The notes under the pieces are model-generated. The model made no database searches. It was not told the DNA's origin and was given only the letters and a program-made list of their open reading frames with translations. A program made the position numbers and the translations under genes. Shown here one piece after another: positions 27,445 to 36,339 of a DNA stretch of 64,000 nt. The stretch is from Thermoguttaceae bacterium (GTDB lineage: Bacteria; Planctomycetota; Planctomycetia; Pirellulales; Thermoguttaceae): positions 218,591 through 282,590 of the forward strand of contig JAFQXE010000025.1 in assembly GCA_017407125.1 (NCBI GenBank), read 5' to 3'. How positions within the stretch are numbered: the stretch's first letter is position 1; every line of letters begins with the position of its first letter.

Positions 27445-27762
27445 CCATTAGCTTTTAGCTACTAGCTGTTAGCTTCAGATTCAATCCGGTAAGTTGGTTT
27501 TTAAACACGAAAAACACGAAATAAGCGAAGGTTACGAAAAATTTTTAGGAATAAAAATAATTGTAATTAAATAATCCATAAAAATTATCTTTTCGTGTTT
27601 GTTTCGTTCTTTTCGTGTATTTCGTGTTAAAAATACTATTGAGCAGGCAAAACGCCTGCTTTTTGTTTGTAGGATCAACTTGTCGGTTGACCTATAAAAA
27701 CTGCCAGTTTCTGGCTCAAAAGGCTGGAAGCTGGCAGTAAAGGCTAATAGCTAAAAGCTAAA
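27445..27762. repeat. Intergenic block: TAGCTTC heptamers and ACACGAA long hairpin copy 1
   Basis: TAGCTxx heptamers occur at 27447-27475 and 27740-27765. The element at 27499-27633 begins with AAACACGAAAAACACGAA and ends with its inverse TTTCGTGTATTTCGTGTTAAA, so it can form one long AT-rich hairpin. Short palindromes (GCAGGCAAAACGCCTGC, 27643-27660) follow. No gene is supported in this 318-bp gap. Confidence 0.7.
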
Positions 27763-28929
27763 TTAGAACTTCGTCGAGTCGAAGTTGTATGCGTCTTCGC
27801 GGTTGCCCAGAGCGGTATAAATGAGCGGGTCGATATTAAAGGAGATTTCCCGGGTGGAACCATCGCACATGCAGACGTTAAAACCAACGCGGTGAGCGCT
27901 GCCCATAGCGTAGCGGAATTTACCGCTTTGCTTTTCGCTGTCGCTTAAGCGTCTGTCCTGATACGGCAAATATTCGTTGGGATTCGTTCCGATTCTTGTA
28001 GCTCCCTGAACAGCGGACATGTTTGTCCACGTCTTAACTCCGTTGGTTCCCGTTTGCGGGTCAAATTTCACCCCAGTTCCAACAATTCTCACGTTCGAGC
28101 AGGAAATCCCGGTAAACATGCAAACGTCCTCGCCTTTTTCACAGCCGCCCTGATAATTGTCTTTATCAAGAAACTTCTCGCTGAACATGATTGTAGTCGT
28201 CATACCGTCTCGAACGTAGTCAGACGACACTTCGCTTCCAGCAAAGCAAATCCCAAACGACTTCCATTGAACCTGTTTGAAGTTTTTCGTCCAGGTTGAG
28301 TTTGACCCTTCCGTATAACTTTGGGGGTAGCCCGCGCCGGTCGTATCGAGATTATAGAAGCAATCTGTTGTATTTCCGCCGTTAGCGGCATAGTCGCATT
28401 TAGCAACCATTGATGCGACTGTAACGCTTCGTTGCCCTGTGTCTCCGCCATAAAGAACCGCTGTGCTGGAACGCAGCGGGTAAGTCTGCGAACGACGCCG
28501 GGTTGGACAGTTACAAATTTTTAACGACGATTCCACCAGGTCTTTGACGCTTCTTTGAGCGTTGGCGTCATCGTAGGCGGCAGAGTTGTTCGCCAAATGG
28601 TTGTAGTTGAACAGACGTTCCTGATCCAGATACGGCAAAATCGAGTACAGCCAGCCGCCAGGCTGAGTTCGTCCAAAACCGTAGTCTGGATAGCCGACCC
28701 ATTTCGGTCCCCAGCCGCCAGAAGGGAAATATTTTTGACGTTCCAAATGCGCGCTGCTGGCGCCGCCAATTTGACGGAGATTGTTTTTACACTGCATGTT
28801 TCGGGCAGCTTCACGAGCGCTGTTGACAGCTGGAAGAAGAAGCCCGATCAAGGTTGAAATAATTGCAATAACAACCAAAAGCTCTACGAGCGTAAAAGCG
28901 CGAATATCGCGTTGAAAATTATGTTTCAT
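27763..28929 (-). CDS. DUF1559 pseudopilin-like protein
   Basis: About 388 residues. The N-terminus ([26 protein letters not shown]) is a class III prepilin cleavage/membrane signal, followed by [18 protein letters not shown]. The C-terminus carries the H-x9-DG motif ([12 protein letters not shown]). This combination defines the DUF1559 family greatly expanded in planctomycetes; role in surface filaments or pseudopilus-like structures is inferred. The start at 28929 is chosen at MKHNFQRD, thirteen residues inside the longest frame, because it gives the correct prepilin leader. Confidence 0.9.
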   Translation of the reverse strand: MKHNFQRDIRAFTLVELLVVIAIISTLIGLLLPAVNSAREAARNMQCKNNLRQIGGASSAHLERQKYFPSGGWGPKWVGYPDYGFGRTQPGGWLYSILPYLDQERLFNYNHLANNSAAYDDANAQRSVKDLVESSLKICNCPTRRRSQTYPLRSSTAVLYGGDTGQRSVTVASMVAKCDYAANGGNTTDCFYNLDTTGAGYPQSYTEGSNSTWTKNFKQVQWKSFGICFAGSEVSSDYVRDGMTTTIMFSEKFLDKDNYQGGCEKGEDVCMFTGISCSNVRIVGTGVKFDPQTGTNGVKTWTNMSAVQGATRIGTNPNEYLPYQDRRLSDSEKQSGKFRYAMGSAHRVGFNVCMCDGSTREISFNIDPLIYTALGNREDAYNFDSTKF

Positions 28930-28944
28930 GGGAGTTGAGGAGGT

Positions 28945-29144
28945 AAAAGGTGAATTAGCAATTAGCAATTGTCAATTAGCAATTACACAAGCGCTACAAT
29001 AATTACTAACTGCTAATCCTAATTATAACAAGTTTAAGTAAAAAATCCAGTAGTATTAAAATATCTTGGGAAAATTTTTTATTTGCATGAGAAACTGGGC
29101 AAGGAGGGATGTTTTGGAGTGCGGCGGCTTGCCGTCGCACTCCA
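28945..29144. repeat. TTAGCAA heptamers and GGAGTGCG hairpin
   Basis: TTAGCAA-type 7-mers at 28950-28985, an AT-rich stretch, then a 30-base palindrome 29115-29144 (TGGAGTGCGGCGGC ... CGTCGCACTCCA), related to the ends of the element at 11179-11377. It lies 10 bp before the lpxB stop. Confidence 0.6.
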
Positions 29145-29154
29145 TAATTCGCCG

Positions 29155-30471
29155 CTAATAGTACATGTTCTTTAAAATAATCTCAGCAGCTTTTTCAGCG
29201 GCTCCGGGGCGGCAGACGTGGCTTTTGAGTTCTTCCAGCTTTTCTTTTTTCTGCTCGTATTCTTCCGGATCGGAAATCCAGGTGAGAATGTTTTCTGCGA
29301 TGGCTTCGGACTCGTCTCGAGCGGTCAGGAATTCCGGAAAGAGCGCTTCGCGAGGATTGGGGGCGATTGGCAAGTCTGGAGCGCGCACAGGAACTGCTCC
29401 GTATTCCAGCAAATTGACCAACGTGATATATTTCACTCTTCGGAAAATGCTTTGAAGGAACATTCCCAGCCAGCTGGTTTTGTAAAGAATCGCGGTTGGA
29501 ATCTCATGGTAAAGCAGTTCCAAAGAAACGGAGCCGGAAACCGCCATGACAGCGTCTGAAGACGCTATAATCTTCGACGCAGCGCCCACTTCAATAACGA
29601 TGTCGTCCAGTCGGGCTTTCGCCGCTTTAGGAGCGATGATTCCCCAATGCTCGTCTTTGAACGCGCCTACTCGAAACTGAATCGGCGTGGCTGATACTTG
29701 GGCAAATTGTTCCTGAATAATTCGCGCCGCCTTGAGCATGGTTGTAATATTCTGCTCGACTTCCTGAGTGCGCGAGCCGGGCAGGATGCCTATTTGGATA
29801 GTTTTTTTCGGCGAGTCGTTGGGTGAGGAGTGAGGAGTTATTTCCGGGGAGCGGACATTGTCCGCGCTAGTCAAATATTGTTTGTTTTTTGGCGGGTAAT
29901 ACCCGCCCCCCGTAAGCGAATCACTACTGCCTATTCCCTCTTCCCTATTCCCTAGCTCAAACTTCTCCGTTTCGTCAAAAAACGGATGCCCAACATAGAT
30001 GCATCTGCATCCTTGATCCTGAAACCATTGCGTTTCAAACGGCAAACCGGACAGAATGCAGTCCACCCATTTCCGCATCTTTCGGACTCGCCACTGCGCC
30101 CAGCCCCAGATCTGAGGCGGCGAATAATAATATACGGGAATTCCAGCGTTATGAGCGCGTTTGGCGATATGCCAGTTAAAGCCGGGATAGTCAATCAGGA
30201 CGACGGCGTCCGGCTTTTCAATTTCAAAATAGTCCTGCGCCTGGGAGGCAAGACTGAAAAAAGTATTGATGTTCCATAAAACGCGTCCCAGCCACATCAC
30301 AGCCAAAGACGTCAGATCAAACATCAGTTCCGCCCCCGCTTCCTGCATTTTGGGACCGCCGAAGCCAACGCATCGCAATTCCTCGCCTGTATAGGCGGCT
30401 TTTAGCGCTCGAATCAAGTTGGCGCCATGGATGTCCCCGCTGGGCTCTCCAACAGAAAAGAATATTTTCAT
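29155..30471 (-). CDS. lpxB: Lipid-A-disaccharide synthase with repeat-derived insertion
   Basis: 438 residues against about 380-390 usually. LpxB joins UDP-2,3-diacylglucosamine and lipid X, in lipid A synthesis at the inner membrane. Motifs: FFSVGEPSGDIHGANLIRAL at the N-terminus, IDYPGFNWHIAKRA, YYSPPQIWGWAQWRVRKM, YVGHPFFDE, and ILPGSRTQEV. Between YVGHPFFDETEK and ILPGSR, which are normally close, about 49 residues (171-219) are encoded by heptamer arrays and a double-hairpin element, in frame. The rest is intact, so an expressed protein is likely. Start at 30471 overlaps the SelA-like stop (ATGA); the longer frame is an artefact. Confidence 0.92.
   Translation of the reverse strand: MKIFFSVGEPSGDIHGANLIRALKAAYTGEELRCVGFGGPKMQEAGAELMFDLTSLAVMWLGRVLWNINTFFSLASQAQDYFEIEKPDAVVLIDYPGFNWHIAKRAHNAGIPVYYYSPPQIWGWAQWRVRKMRKWVDCILSGLPFETQWFQDQGCRCIYVGHPFFDETEKFELGNREEGIGSSDSLTGGGYYPPKNKQYLTSADNVRSPEITPHSSPNDSPKKTIQIGILPGSRTQEVEQNITTMLKAARIIQEQFAQVSATPIQFRVGAFKDEHWGIIAPKAAKARLDDIVIEVGAASKIIASSDAVMAVSGSVSLELLYHEIPTAILYKTSWLGMFLQSIFRRVKYITLVNLLEYGAVPVRAPDLPIAPNPREALFPEFLTARDESEAIAENILTWISDPEEYEQKKEKLEELKSHVCRPGAAEKAAEIILKNMYY
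29815..29958. repeat. Repeat block inserted inside lpxB (double-hairpin element copy 2)
   Basis: Contains the element core 29844-29912 (palindromes GCGGACATTGTCCGC and GGCGGGTAATACCCGCC) with ACTCCTC heptamers on one side and CCCTATTC heptamers on the other. Core and flanks are nearly identical to 22490-22600 inverted. The length keeps the lpxB frame and no stop codon occurs in the coding direction. Confidence 0.85.
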
Positions 30472-31829
30472 CTTATAAATGCCTCTACTAACGCTATGTC
30501 CTGACTGGGCAGAACCGTTCTCATATCCAAAAACAGGAATCTTTCCGCTGCGGTTCCCAAAACGGCGGGAGAGCCTTGAGTCAATCGTTTGCCTAATTCC
30601 GCTGGCGTCATGCCTTTCGGTTGAACAGCAATTCGGCATGTTGGCAGTTTTATTGACAGCCACTGATTGTCGATCGTTGACTGCTCTACGATTTCCGTTT
30701 GCGCGGAGTCCACCCAGTCGGAAACGACGATCTGCTTTTGAATTCGCTGCGCCCGATTGGCAAGATTGGCTTCGGAAAAATGCAGAATCTGTTCAATGGG
30801 AATCGAATTGACGCCGCGGTCTGGCTGAGAGTACAGCAACAGCGTCTGCTCCAGCGCCGCCAATAAATATGGACTGCAAAGCGTCGCCTTCGCCAGCAAG
30901 TCCGCTCGACACAGGTCGATAAACGCTTTTCGTCCTAAAATCATTCCGCAAACGGGACCGCCAAACAACGCCCCGCTTTGCATAATAACAACGTCCGCCC
31001 CGTCTGTCAAGGCAGAAGCCGCGCTGACGGTATCTTTGCCGCCTATCAGACCTGACAAGCCAATGTCGACAATAAGCGGAATCTTGCGAAGCTTGGCGAT
31101 TTTAGACATCTCCGCGATAGTCGGCTGAACGCGGCCAGATTCTTTTTCCGTAGCGGAGTAGATGTACAAAAACGCTCGAACGTTTTCCGGAACGGATGAG
31201 AAATCGTCTGCCGTCGTCCGGTTGACGCTTCCGACTTCAATCGTTGAGCATCCCAACTCCTGAAGAATGTCAGTAATCCGACAGCCGGAAGGAAGTTCGA
31301 ATAACTGTCCTCGACTTATCGCGACAGGGGCTGAGGCATTTTGCCCCGCCCGTTTATTCAAGGCGTGAAGAACCAAAGCCCAGCCGGCTGTCGCCGTATT
31401 GACGGGCATAACGCTTTCCGCGCCAGCAAGCTGATTGATCAGGGATTCTACGCTTCTAAGAAACTGAGCGTTGTCCCATTTTCCGACTGGGCGCCCCATC
31501 GCCGCGTAGTCTTTAGCCAAATCCGTCATGACGTTAATCGCCTGACCTGCCAGCGGCGCCGATCCCAATTCCGGGGGAAACAGACGTCCGGTCGCGTTTA
31601 TCGTCGGAACAAGACGCGCCGGCTCGTTTTGCAGCAGCTTGTCTGCAATCCGATCCGCAACTTCCGTTACCGTCGGCAAGGACATGTCCAGAGCCGACTC
31701 TTTGGTCTGGAGCGCCAGTTCGCCCAAGACCAAAAGAGCGGTCGATACAACTTCACCCCGGTTGAGCTTGGTTATCAGCCCCTTTACCAGCGGGACTTCA
31801 AGGATTTCGTTTATGGTTGGAAGATTCAT
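30468..31829 (-). CDS. SelA-like PLP-fold protein without the PLP lysine
   Basis: 453 residues, similar in length and layout to L-seryl-tRNA(Sec) selenium transferase: an N-terminal helical domain with VPTINATGR near residue 80, AISRGQLFELPSGCRITDI, EVGSVNRTTADD, and VDIGLSG. In the segment that in SelA reads SGDKLLGGP, this protein has QSGALFGGP, so the residue that should form the Schiff base with PLP is Ala (codon GCG). Other changes are VMTDLAKDYAAMGRPVGKW in place of the usual glycine/arginine-rich loop. It is probably not a selenium transferase. It overlaps lpxB by 4 bp; heptamers lie directly upstream. Confidence 0.7.
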   Translation of the reverse strand: MNLPTINEILEVPLVKGLITKLNRGEVVSTALLVLGELALQTKESALDMSLPTVTEVADRIADKLLQNEPARLVPTINATGRLFPPELGSAPLAGQAINVMTDLAKDYAAMGRPVGKWDNAQFLRSVESLINQLAGAESVMPVNTATAGWALVLHALNKRAGQNASAPVAISRGQLFELPSGCRITDILQELGCSTIEVGSVNRTTADDFSSVPENVRAFLYIYSATEKESGRVQPTIAEMSKIAKLRKIPLIVDIGLSGLIGGKDTVSAASALTDGADVVIMQSGALFGGPVCGMILGRKAFIDLCRADLLAKATLCSPYLLAALEQTLLLYSQPDRGVNSIPIEQILHFSEANLANRAQRIQKQIVVSDWVDSAQTEIVEQSTIDNQWLSIKLPTCRIAVQPKGMTPAELGKRLTQGSPAVLGTAAERFLFLDMRTVLPSQDIALVEAFIR

Positions 31830-32190
31830 ATTAGTTGCGAGTTACGAGTTGCGAGTTGCGAGAGGTTTTTGCAAGGAACGAACGCAAAACGTCTCATTGT
31901 TGTTATTTATTATACCCGATTTCTCTTTCTTATCATAGGGGGATTTCTTCTCAAAGGGGGTCTTTTACCAAAAAATAAAAAGAGTAAAATGAGAATAAGA
32001 GTAGAGAGAGGAGCAGGCAGTAGTGGAGGCAGTAGGCAGTAGGCAATAGGCAGTAGGGTAATCATTACTAAGCCTAATGCCTCTTGTCTTCTCTTGCCTA
32101 ATCTCCTCTCTCGGCGCTTTACCTTCTTTTTCGCAAAGCGTTAACGACTCCTCGCAACTAACTACTGCCTACTGCCTATTGCCTAATGCC
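31830..32190. repeat. Intergenic heptamer block upstream of tsaD
   Basis: GCGAGTT-type 7-mers (31833-31862), an AT-rich segment, GGCAGTA 7-mers (32018-32055), CCTAATC/TCTCC motifs and a final inverse block TACTGCCTACTGCCTATTGC (32160-32190). The tsaD start codon lies in the last units. The 32018-32055 and 32160-32190 parts are inverse copies and could pair. No gene is supported in this 356-bp gap. Confidence 0.75.
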
Positions 32191-33262
32191 TAAATATATT
32201 CTTACTATCGAGAGTTCCTGCGATGAGACCGCGGCGGCGGTTATCGGCGACGACGGCGTTGTGTATGCCGACGCGCTGGCGACGCAGGAAAAACTGCACG
32301 CTCTTTACGGGGGCGTCGTTCCGGAACTGGCGTCCAGAGCGCATTGCCAGCGCATCAACCCGATTCTGGACTTGACGCTCAAAAAAGCGCAGGAGAAAAT
32401 TCCCGGATTTACGTTCAATCAGCTTTCTGCCATTGCGGTTGCCAACGCGCCGGGATTGGCAGGGTCGCTGCTGGTCGGTCTGACGGCGGCGAAAACTCTG
32501 GCGGTTGTTTTTGACAAGCCGCTCATCGCCGTTGACCATCTTCAGGCACATCTGTACGCCGCCCAGCTTTACGCCAACTCTCAGGCAAGAGAAGCGGGAT
32601 TAGAGCCGACAAGCGTCTTTCCCTGCGTTGGACTTATCGTTTCCGGCGGACATTCCACGATTTACGAGTGCAAGTCGCCCATTGACTTTGTTACCCTCGG
32701 GTCAACCATAGACGACGCTGCAGGCGAGGCGTTCGACAAAGTCGCCGCCATGCTCGGTCTGCCGTATCCCGGAGGTCCCAGCATCCAAAAAGCCGCTGTG
32801 GACGGCAACCCAAAAGCGTACAATTTTACCCGCTCGCTTCTCAACGACCCGTCACGTTTGGACTTCAGCTTCAGCGGTCTGAAAACCGCGGTTCGATACG
32901 AACTTGTCGGGCCGGGCGAACGCGATTTTCCCGACTTGTCGCAGGAACCGCAGCGTCGAGCCGATCTGGCGGCGTCGTTTCAGGCTGCTGTCGTAGACTG
33001 TTTGGCGGGAAAAGCGGTTTTGGCTCTGAAAAAGACAGGGTACAAAACCCTTTGCGTCGGCGGAGGCGTCGCGGCGAATAAAGCTCTGCGAGATCGTCTG
33101 GAAAAAGAATCCAAAAACAGACGGTTCAAACTGTATATTCCGCCGTTAAAGCTCTGTACTGACAACGCCGTTATGGGAGCTGTCGCGTGGGAAATGTATC
33201 GCGCTGGACGATTCGCTGATTTGTCCCTCGATATTGTCCCGGGATTAAGAAGACCTAAATAA
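32186..33262 (+). CDS. tsaD: tRNA N6-adenosine threonylcarbamoyltransferase
   Basis: 358 residues, normal length. TsaD transfers threonylcarbamoyl to A37 of ANN-decoding tRNAs, with TsaB, TsaC and TsaE. Motifs: ILTIESSCDETAAAV at the N-terminus, YGGVVPELASRAH, GLIVSGGHSTIY, DDAAGEAFDKVAAMLGLPYPGGP, DFSFSGLKTA, and the ATP-binding VGGGVAANKALR. The ATG at 32186 is part of the sequence GCCTAATGCCTAAA that ends a heptamer array, so no typical Shine-Dalgarno precedes it; a later start would cut the conserved strand. Confidence 0.95.
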   Translation: MPKYILTIESSCDETAAAVIGDDGVVYADALATQEKLHALYGGVVPELASRAHCQRINPILDLTLKKAQEKIPGFTFNQLSAIAVANAPGLAGSLLVGLTAAKTLAVVFDKPLIAVDHLQAHLYAAQLYANSQAREAGLEPTSVFPCVGLIVSGGHSTIYECKSPIDFVTLGSTIDDAAGEAFDKVAAMLGLPYPGGPSIQKAAVDGNPKAYNFTRSLLNDPSRLDFSFSGLKTAVRYELVGPGERDFPDLSQEPQRRADLAASFQAAVVDCLAGKAVLALKKTGYKTLCVGGGVAANKALRDRLEKESKNRRFKLYIPPLKLCTDNAVMGAVAWEMYRAGRFADLSLDIVPGLRRPK

Positions 33263-33273
33263 CAAAACGTGTC

Positions 33274-33345
33274 GGACGCGTTCCATTTGCTTATTTTATT
33301 GCATTTGGTCGCGTCCTTGGCAGTATTTTATTTTTTACGTTTTTT
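33274..33345 (+). terminator. Putative terminator after tsaD
   Basis: GGACGCG (33274-33280) can pair with CGCGTCC (33310-33316), followed by T-rich sequence up to about 33345. The long loop makes this a moderate prediction. Confidence 0.4.
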
Positions 33346-33445
33346 GTTATGACGTCTCTTGAAAAATTATAATTTGCGAATATAATTAAAAATATCTGGT
33401 ATAAACAAAACGTTTAATTTATTTATCTTAACAAAAGATTAAATC

Positions 33446-34474
33446 ATGAATCGACGAACAGCATTAAAAAACATGACCGCTGCAGGCGTGGGGGCGGCGC
33501 TTTCGGCGTTGTCAGGAGCCGCGTTTGCGGAAGACGACCCGAAACCTGAGATGCCGGAGTTTGAAAAACCGAAGTACGTCAACCCGATTGTCGTGTCTTC
33601 GTACTCGTACTGGGTTTCAGAAGACGCCCCGACGATGGAACAGTGCATCGACTGGGCGTCAGAAATGGGCTTTGAAGGGCTGGAAATCCTCGAAAAGCAG
33701 ATGTATCTCAACCCGAAGGCGGGCAAGATTACGTCCTCTGTCGTTCCCGGCGGCGGGCAGATGTTTCAAACGTACGAAACGAATCCCGAATATCTTCGCA
33801 ACCTGAAAAAGTACGCTTTTGAAAACGGCGTCTCTCTGTGCGGATACGCAACTCATCAGAGCTTTCTCGATCCCCGCGAGGATTTCCGCGAAAAGAACAT
33901 CAAGACGACCATTGCTGGTATCGAATCCGCCTACGCGTTGGGAATTCCTGTCTTGCGCGTCAACACCGGACGCTGGGGAACGTCAAAATCTTTTATGGAC
34001 TTGATGAACCACAAAGGCATCGAGCCGGCGTTGGAAGGGTACAAAGACGAAGACGGGTTCCCATGGGTAATTGACAGTTTGGAAAAGTGCTTGCCGGTCG
34101 CGGAAAAGTGCGGCGTCATTCTCGGCTTGGAAAACCATTGGGGTTTGGCGCGAAGAGCGGAAGGCGCGTTGAAGATTGTCAACGAAATTGATTCGCCCTG
34201 GATGAAGATTATTCTCGACACCGGCAACCTGCTCGACGATGACCGTTACGAACAGATGGAAGCGCTCGCGGCGAAAGCCTGTTTCGTTCATGCCAAATTC
34301 TATTACGGCGGCGGAATTTATTACACGCTCGACATGGACTACAATCGCATCGCGAAGATTCTTCGCAAGGCAAACTTCAAGGGATACATTTCCGTTGAAT
34401 TTGAAGGCAAAGAAAACGCCATGACCGCGCTGCCGAAATGCCGTCAGACGCTTTTGGACGCGTTTAATGCTTAA
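33446..34474 (+). CDS. Exported sugar phosphate isomerase/epimerase, Tat signal
   Basis: 342 residues. The N-terminus (MNRRTALKNMTAAGVGAALSALSGAAFAEDD) is a twin-arginine-type signal with the RR pair followed by a hydrophobic stretch and an AFA cleavage site. The mature part is a xylose-isomerase-like TIM barrel: GFEGLEILEKQMY, SLCGYATHQSF, LRVNTGRWG, ILGLENHWGL (metal Glu), IILDTGNLLDD (metal Asp), VHAKFYYGGG and ISVEFEGKEN. Periplasmic isomerases of this kind are common in planctomycetes. It overlaps the convergent methyltransferase gene by 11 bp. Confidence 0.85.
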   Translation: MNRRTALKNMTAAGVGAALSALSGAAFAEDDPKPEMPEFEKPKYVNPIVVSSYSYWVSEDAPTMEQCIDWASEMGFEGLEILEKQMYLNPKAGKITSSVVPGGGQMFQTYETNPEYLRNLKKYAFENGVSLCGYATHQSFLDPREDFREKNIKTTIAGIESAYALGIPVLRVNTGRWGTSKSFMDLMNHKGIEPALEGYKDEDGFPWVIDSLEKCLPVAEKCGVILGLENHWGLARRAEGALKIVNEIDSPWMKIILDTGNLLDDDRYEQMEALAAKACFVHAKFYYGGGIYYTLDMDYNRIAKILRKANFKGYISVEFEGKENAMTALPKCRQTLLDAFNA

Positions 34475-35306
34475 CAACCCGGACGAATTCCCCGCAGGGC
34501 ATTGGCGGCAGGTCGACGCTGTACGGACGCATCGCGCCCGACTCGAATCGATAGCCGCCTGGCAATCGCTGTTCTAAAAGCCGCGCCAGTTCCTCAGCGG
34601 GGAATTCTGGCGTGTGCGCCGTTAATAAAGCATATTCCGGCGCGCCGTTGGTTAATTCCATGCATTCGTCAAGCAAGCGGGGCAGGGCGTCCGCGATTTT
34701 CCAGATTTCTCCTTTCGCCCCGTGACCGTAGCTGGGCGGGTCGAGAATAAACGCGTCATAAGCGTTGCCCCGTTTGAGTTCTCTTAATACAAACCGTTCT
34801 GCGTCCTCTGTCAGCCAGCGGATCGACAGCTTTTTCCCGGTCGCTTGCTCTGTCAACTGACCGTTGACTTTCGCCCATTGGACCGTATTGGCGGCGGAAT
34901 CAACGTGACTGACTACCACAGACGAGTCCGCCAGCGCCGGGGCAATCGACGACCCTCCGGTATAGGCAAACAGATTCAAAACCTTCATACCCGGTCGTGT
35001 TACATTCGTCAGCCAGCTCCAATTGTCCGCCTGTTCGACAAACACGCCCAGATGTCCGACGGGCGTTCTTTTCAGACTGAACGTCAAACCGTTAATGCAA
35101 ACGTTCCACGAGTTGGGAAACGGAACGCGGTCAATCCATTTCCCTTTGAGGTCTTTTTCCCGAAAGAATTTGGAATGAGCCTGACTCCAGAGTTTCGGAC
35201 GATTCTTTTTATACGCCTGCACCGCCGGAGCAGGACGGTCGAGAATGAACTCGCCGAATCGTTCCAGTTTCCGACCGTTTCCGAAATCAAGCAGTTGATA
35301 GTCCAT
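34464..35306 (-). CDS. Class I SAM-dependent methyltransferase (RlmI-like)
   Basis: 280 residues, related to the C-terminal catalytic part of RlmI-type rRNA (cytosine-C5) methyltransferases (PF10672). Seen: VFVEQADNWSWL, the SAM-binding VLNLFAYTGGSSIAPALA, SHVDSAANTVQWAKVNG, and the catalytic loop ILDPPSYGHG. There is no N-terminal PUA domain, so the substrate may not be 23S rRNA C1962. The 3' end overlaps the convergent isomerase gene by 11 bp. Upstream is a GGAATAG heptamer array. Confidence 0.82.
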   Translation of the reverse strand: MDYQLLDFGNGRKLERFGEFILDRPAPAVQAYKKNRPKLWSQAHSKFFREKDLKGKWIDRVPFPNSWNVCINGLTFSLKRTPVGHLGVFVEQADNWSWLTNVTRPGMKVLNLFAYTGGSSIAPALADSSVVVSHVDSAANTVQWAKVNGQLTEQATGKKLSIRWLTEDAERFVLRELKRGNAYDAFILDPPSYGHGAKGEIWKIADALPRLLDECMELTNGAPEYALLTAHTPEFPAEELARLLEQRLPGGYRFESGAMRPYSVDLPPMPCGEFVRVVKH

Positions 35307-35340
35307 GTTAGGGAATAGGGAATAGGGAGTAGGGAGTAGA
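35307..35340. repeat. GGAATAG heptamer array
   Basis: About four to five 7-mers (AGGGAATAGGGAATAGGGAG) lie between the methyltransferase start and the epimerase stop, spaced exactly by seven. Confidence 0.75.
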
Positions 35341-35352
35341 CGCGAAGCGTTC

Positions 35353-36339
35353 CTATTCTCCCAGGTCGACTTTCAAAGCCAAAGTCCGATTTTCCTTATA
35401 CCATTGAATCGTCTTTTCGATGCCTTTTTCAATCGACGTTTTGGGCGACCATTTGAGAACCTTTCGGGCGTGGTCGATGTTGGCAGACGTCCGTTTGACG
35501 TCAGCGCGATGAGCGGGGCGATAGTCGATTTTAACCTCTTTGCCCAGCAGACGTCCAATAAGAGAAATTAAATCGTTCAAAACGACGACGTTATCTCCGC
35601 CGAGATTGAAAATATCGTATCCGACTTTCTTTTCTGCCAGCTGCGTTCCGTGGGCGATGTCGTCAACGTAGGTAAAATCGCGTTCCTGAGTCCCGTCGCC
35701 GAAAAGGATTATCGGTTCGCCCTGATCGATGTGACGAATAAACCGGAAGATGCTCATGTCCGGGCGTCCGGCGGGCCCGTAAACGGTAAAGTATCGCAGA
35801 ATAGAAACGTCAATCCCGTGCAAGTGATGATACGAATACGCCATCGCTTCCGCCGCCTTTTTGGACGCTGCGTAAGGCGACAGCGGTCTGTCGGTGCAGT
35901 CTGTTTCAGAGAATTTCCCAGTTGGGCAGTTCCCGTACAGGCTGGACGTTGACGCCATAACGTATTTGGGAACGTCAAATTCGCGGCAGGCGTCGAGAAG
36001 ATTGAGCGACCCGAGCGCGTTGGAATGATAATAAATCCACGGGTTGACAACGCTGGTTCTTACGCCGGCGCGGGCGGCGAGATTGTAGATCGCCTGCAGG
36101 TTCGACTTGCAGGATTTGACCTGCTTAAAAACGAAGTCCTTATCTGCTATGTCGCCTTTTTTGAATCGGAAATTGGGAAACGCCTTGAGGTTTTTGAGCC
36201 GATAGTTCTTCAGCCGACAATCGTATGCGTCGTTGAGAACGTCAATTCCTAAAACGTCGTTTCCCTGTTCGAGCAGGTTTTGAGTCAGTTTCGAGGCGAT
36301 AAATCCGGCGCAGCCGGTTACGATGTACATATCGGACAT
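35353..36339 (-). CDS. NAD-dependent nucleotide-sugar epimerase
   Basis: 328 residues, extended SDR family. The NAD-binding motif is VTGCAGFIASKL at the N-terminus; the catalytic triad appears as SSLYG (Ser/Thr) and YAASKKAAE (Tyr-x3-Lys). Segments YFTVYGPAGRPDMSIFRFIRHIDQGEPIILFGDGTQERDFTYVDDI are typical of UDP-glucuronate 4-epimerase and dTDP-glucose 4,6-dehydratase relatives; the UDP-glucuronate/UDP-glucose epimerase group is the best fit. Role in capsule or lipopolysaccharide sugar synthesis is inferred. The start could be Met1 or Met4 (MYIVTG). Confidence 0.85.
   Translation of the reverse strand: MSDMYIVTGCAGFIASKLTQNLLEQGNDVLGIDVLNDAYDCRLKNYRLKNLKAFPNFRFKKGDIADKDFVFKQVKSCKSNLQAIYNLAARAGVRTSVVNPWIYYHSNALGSLNLLDACREFDVPKYVMASTSSLYGNCPTGKFSETDCTDRPLSPYAASKKAAEAMAYSYHHLHGIDVSILRYFTVYGPAGRPDMSIFRFIRHIDQGEPIILFGDGTQERDFTYVDDIAHGTQLAEKKVGYDIFNLGGDNVVVLNDLISLIGRLLGKEVKIDYRPAHRADVKRTSANIDHARKVLKWSPKTSIEKGIEKTIQWYKENRTLALKVDLGE

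Noticed and set aside
29155-30471. lpxB pseudogene because of the insertion
   Set aside because: Frame and all recognised motifs are preserved, so an active enzyme with an extra loop is more likely.
30468-31829. Naming this gene selA
   Set aside because: The PLP lysine is Ala and the neighbouring motifs differ, so selenium transferase activity is not supported.
32018-32190. CRISPR array
   Set aside because: Units are only 7 bp, adjoining and degenerate, with no spacers of constant length and no cas genes.
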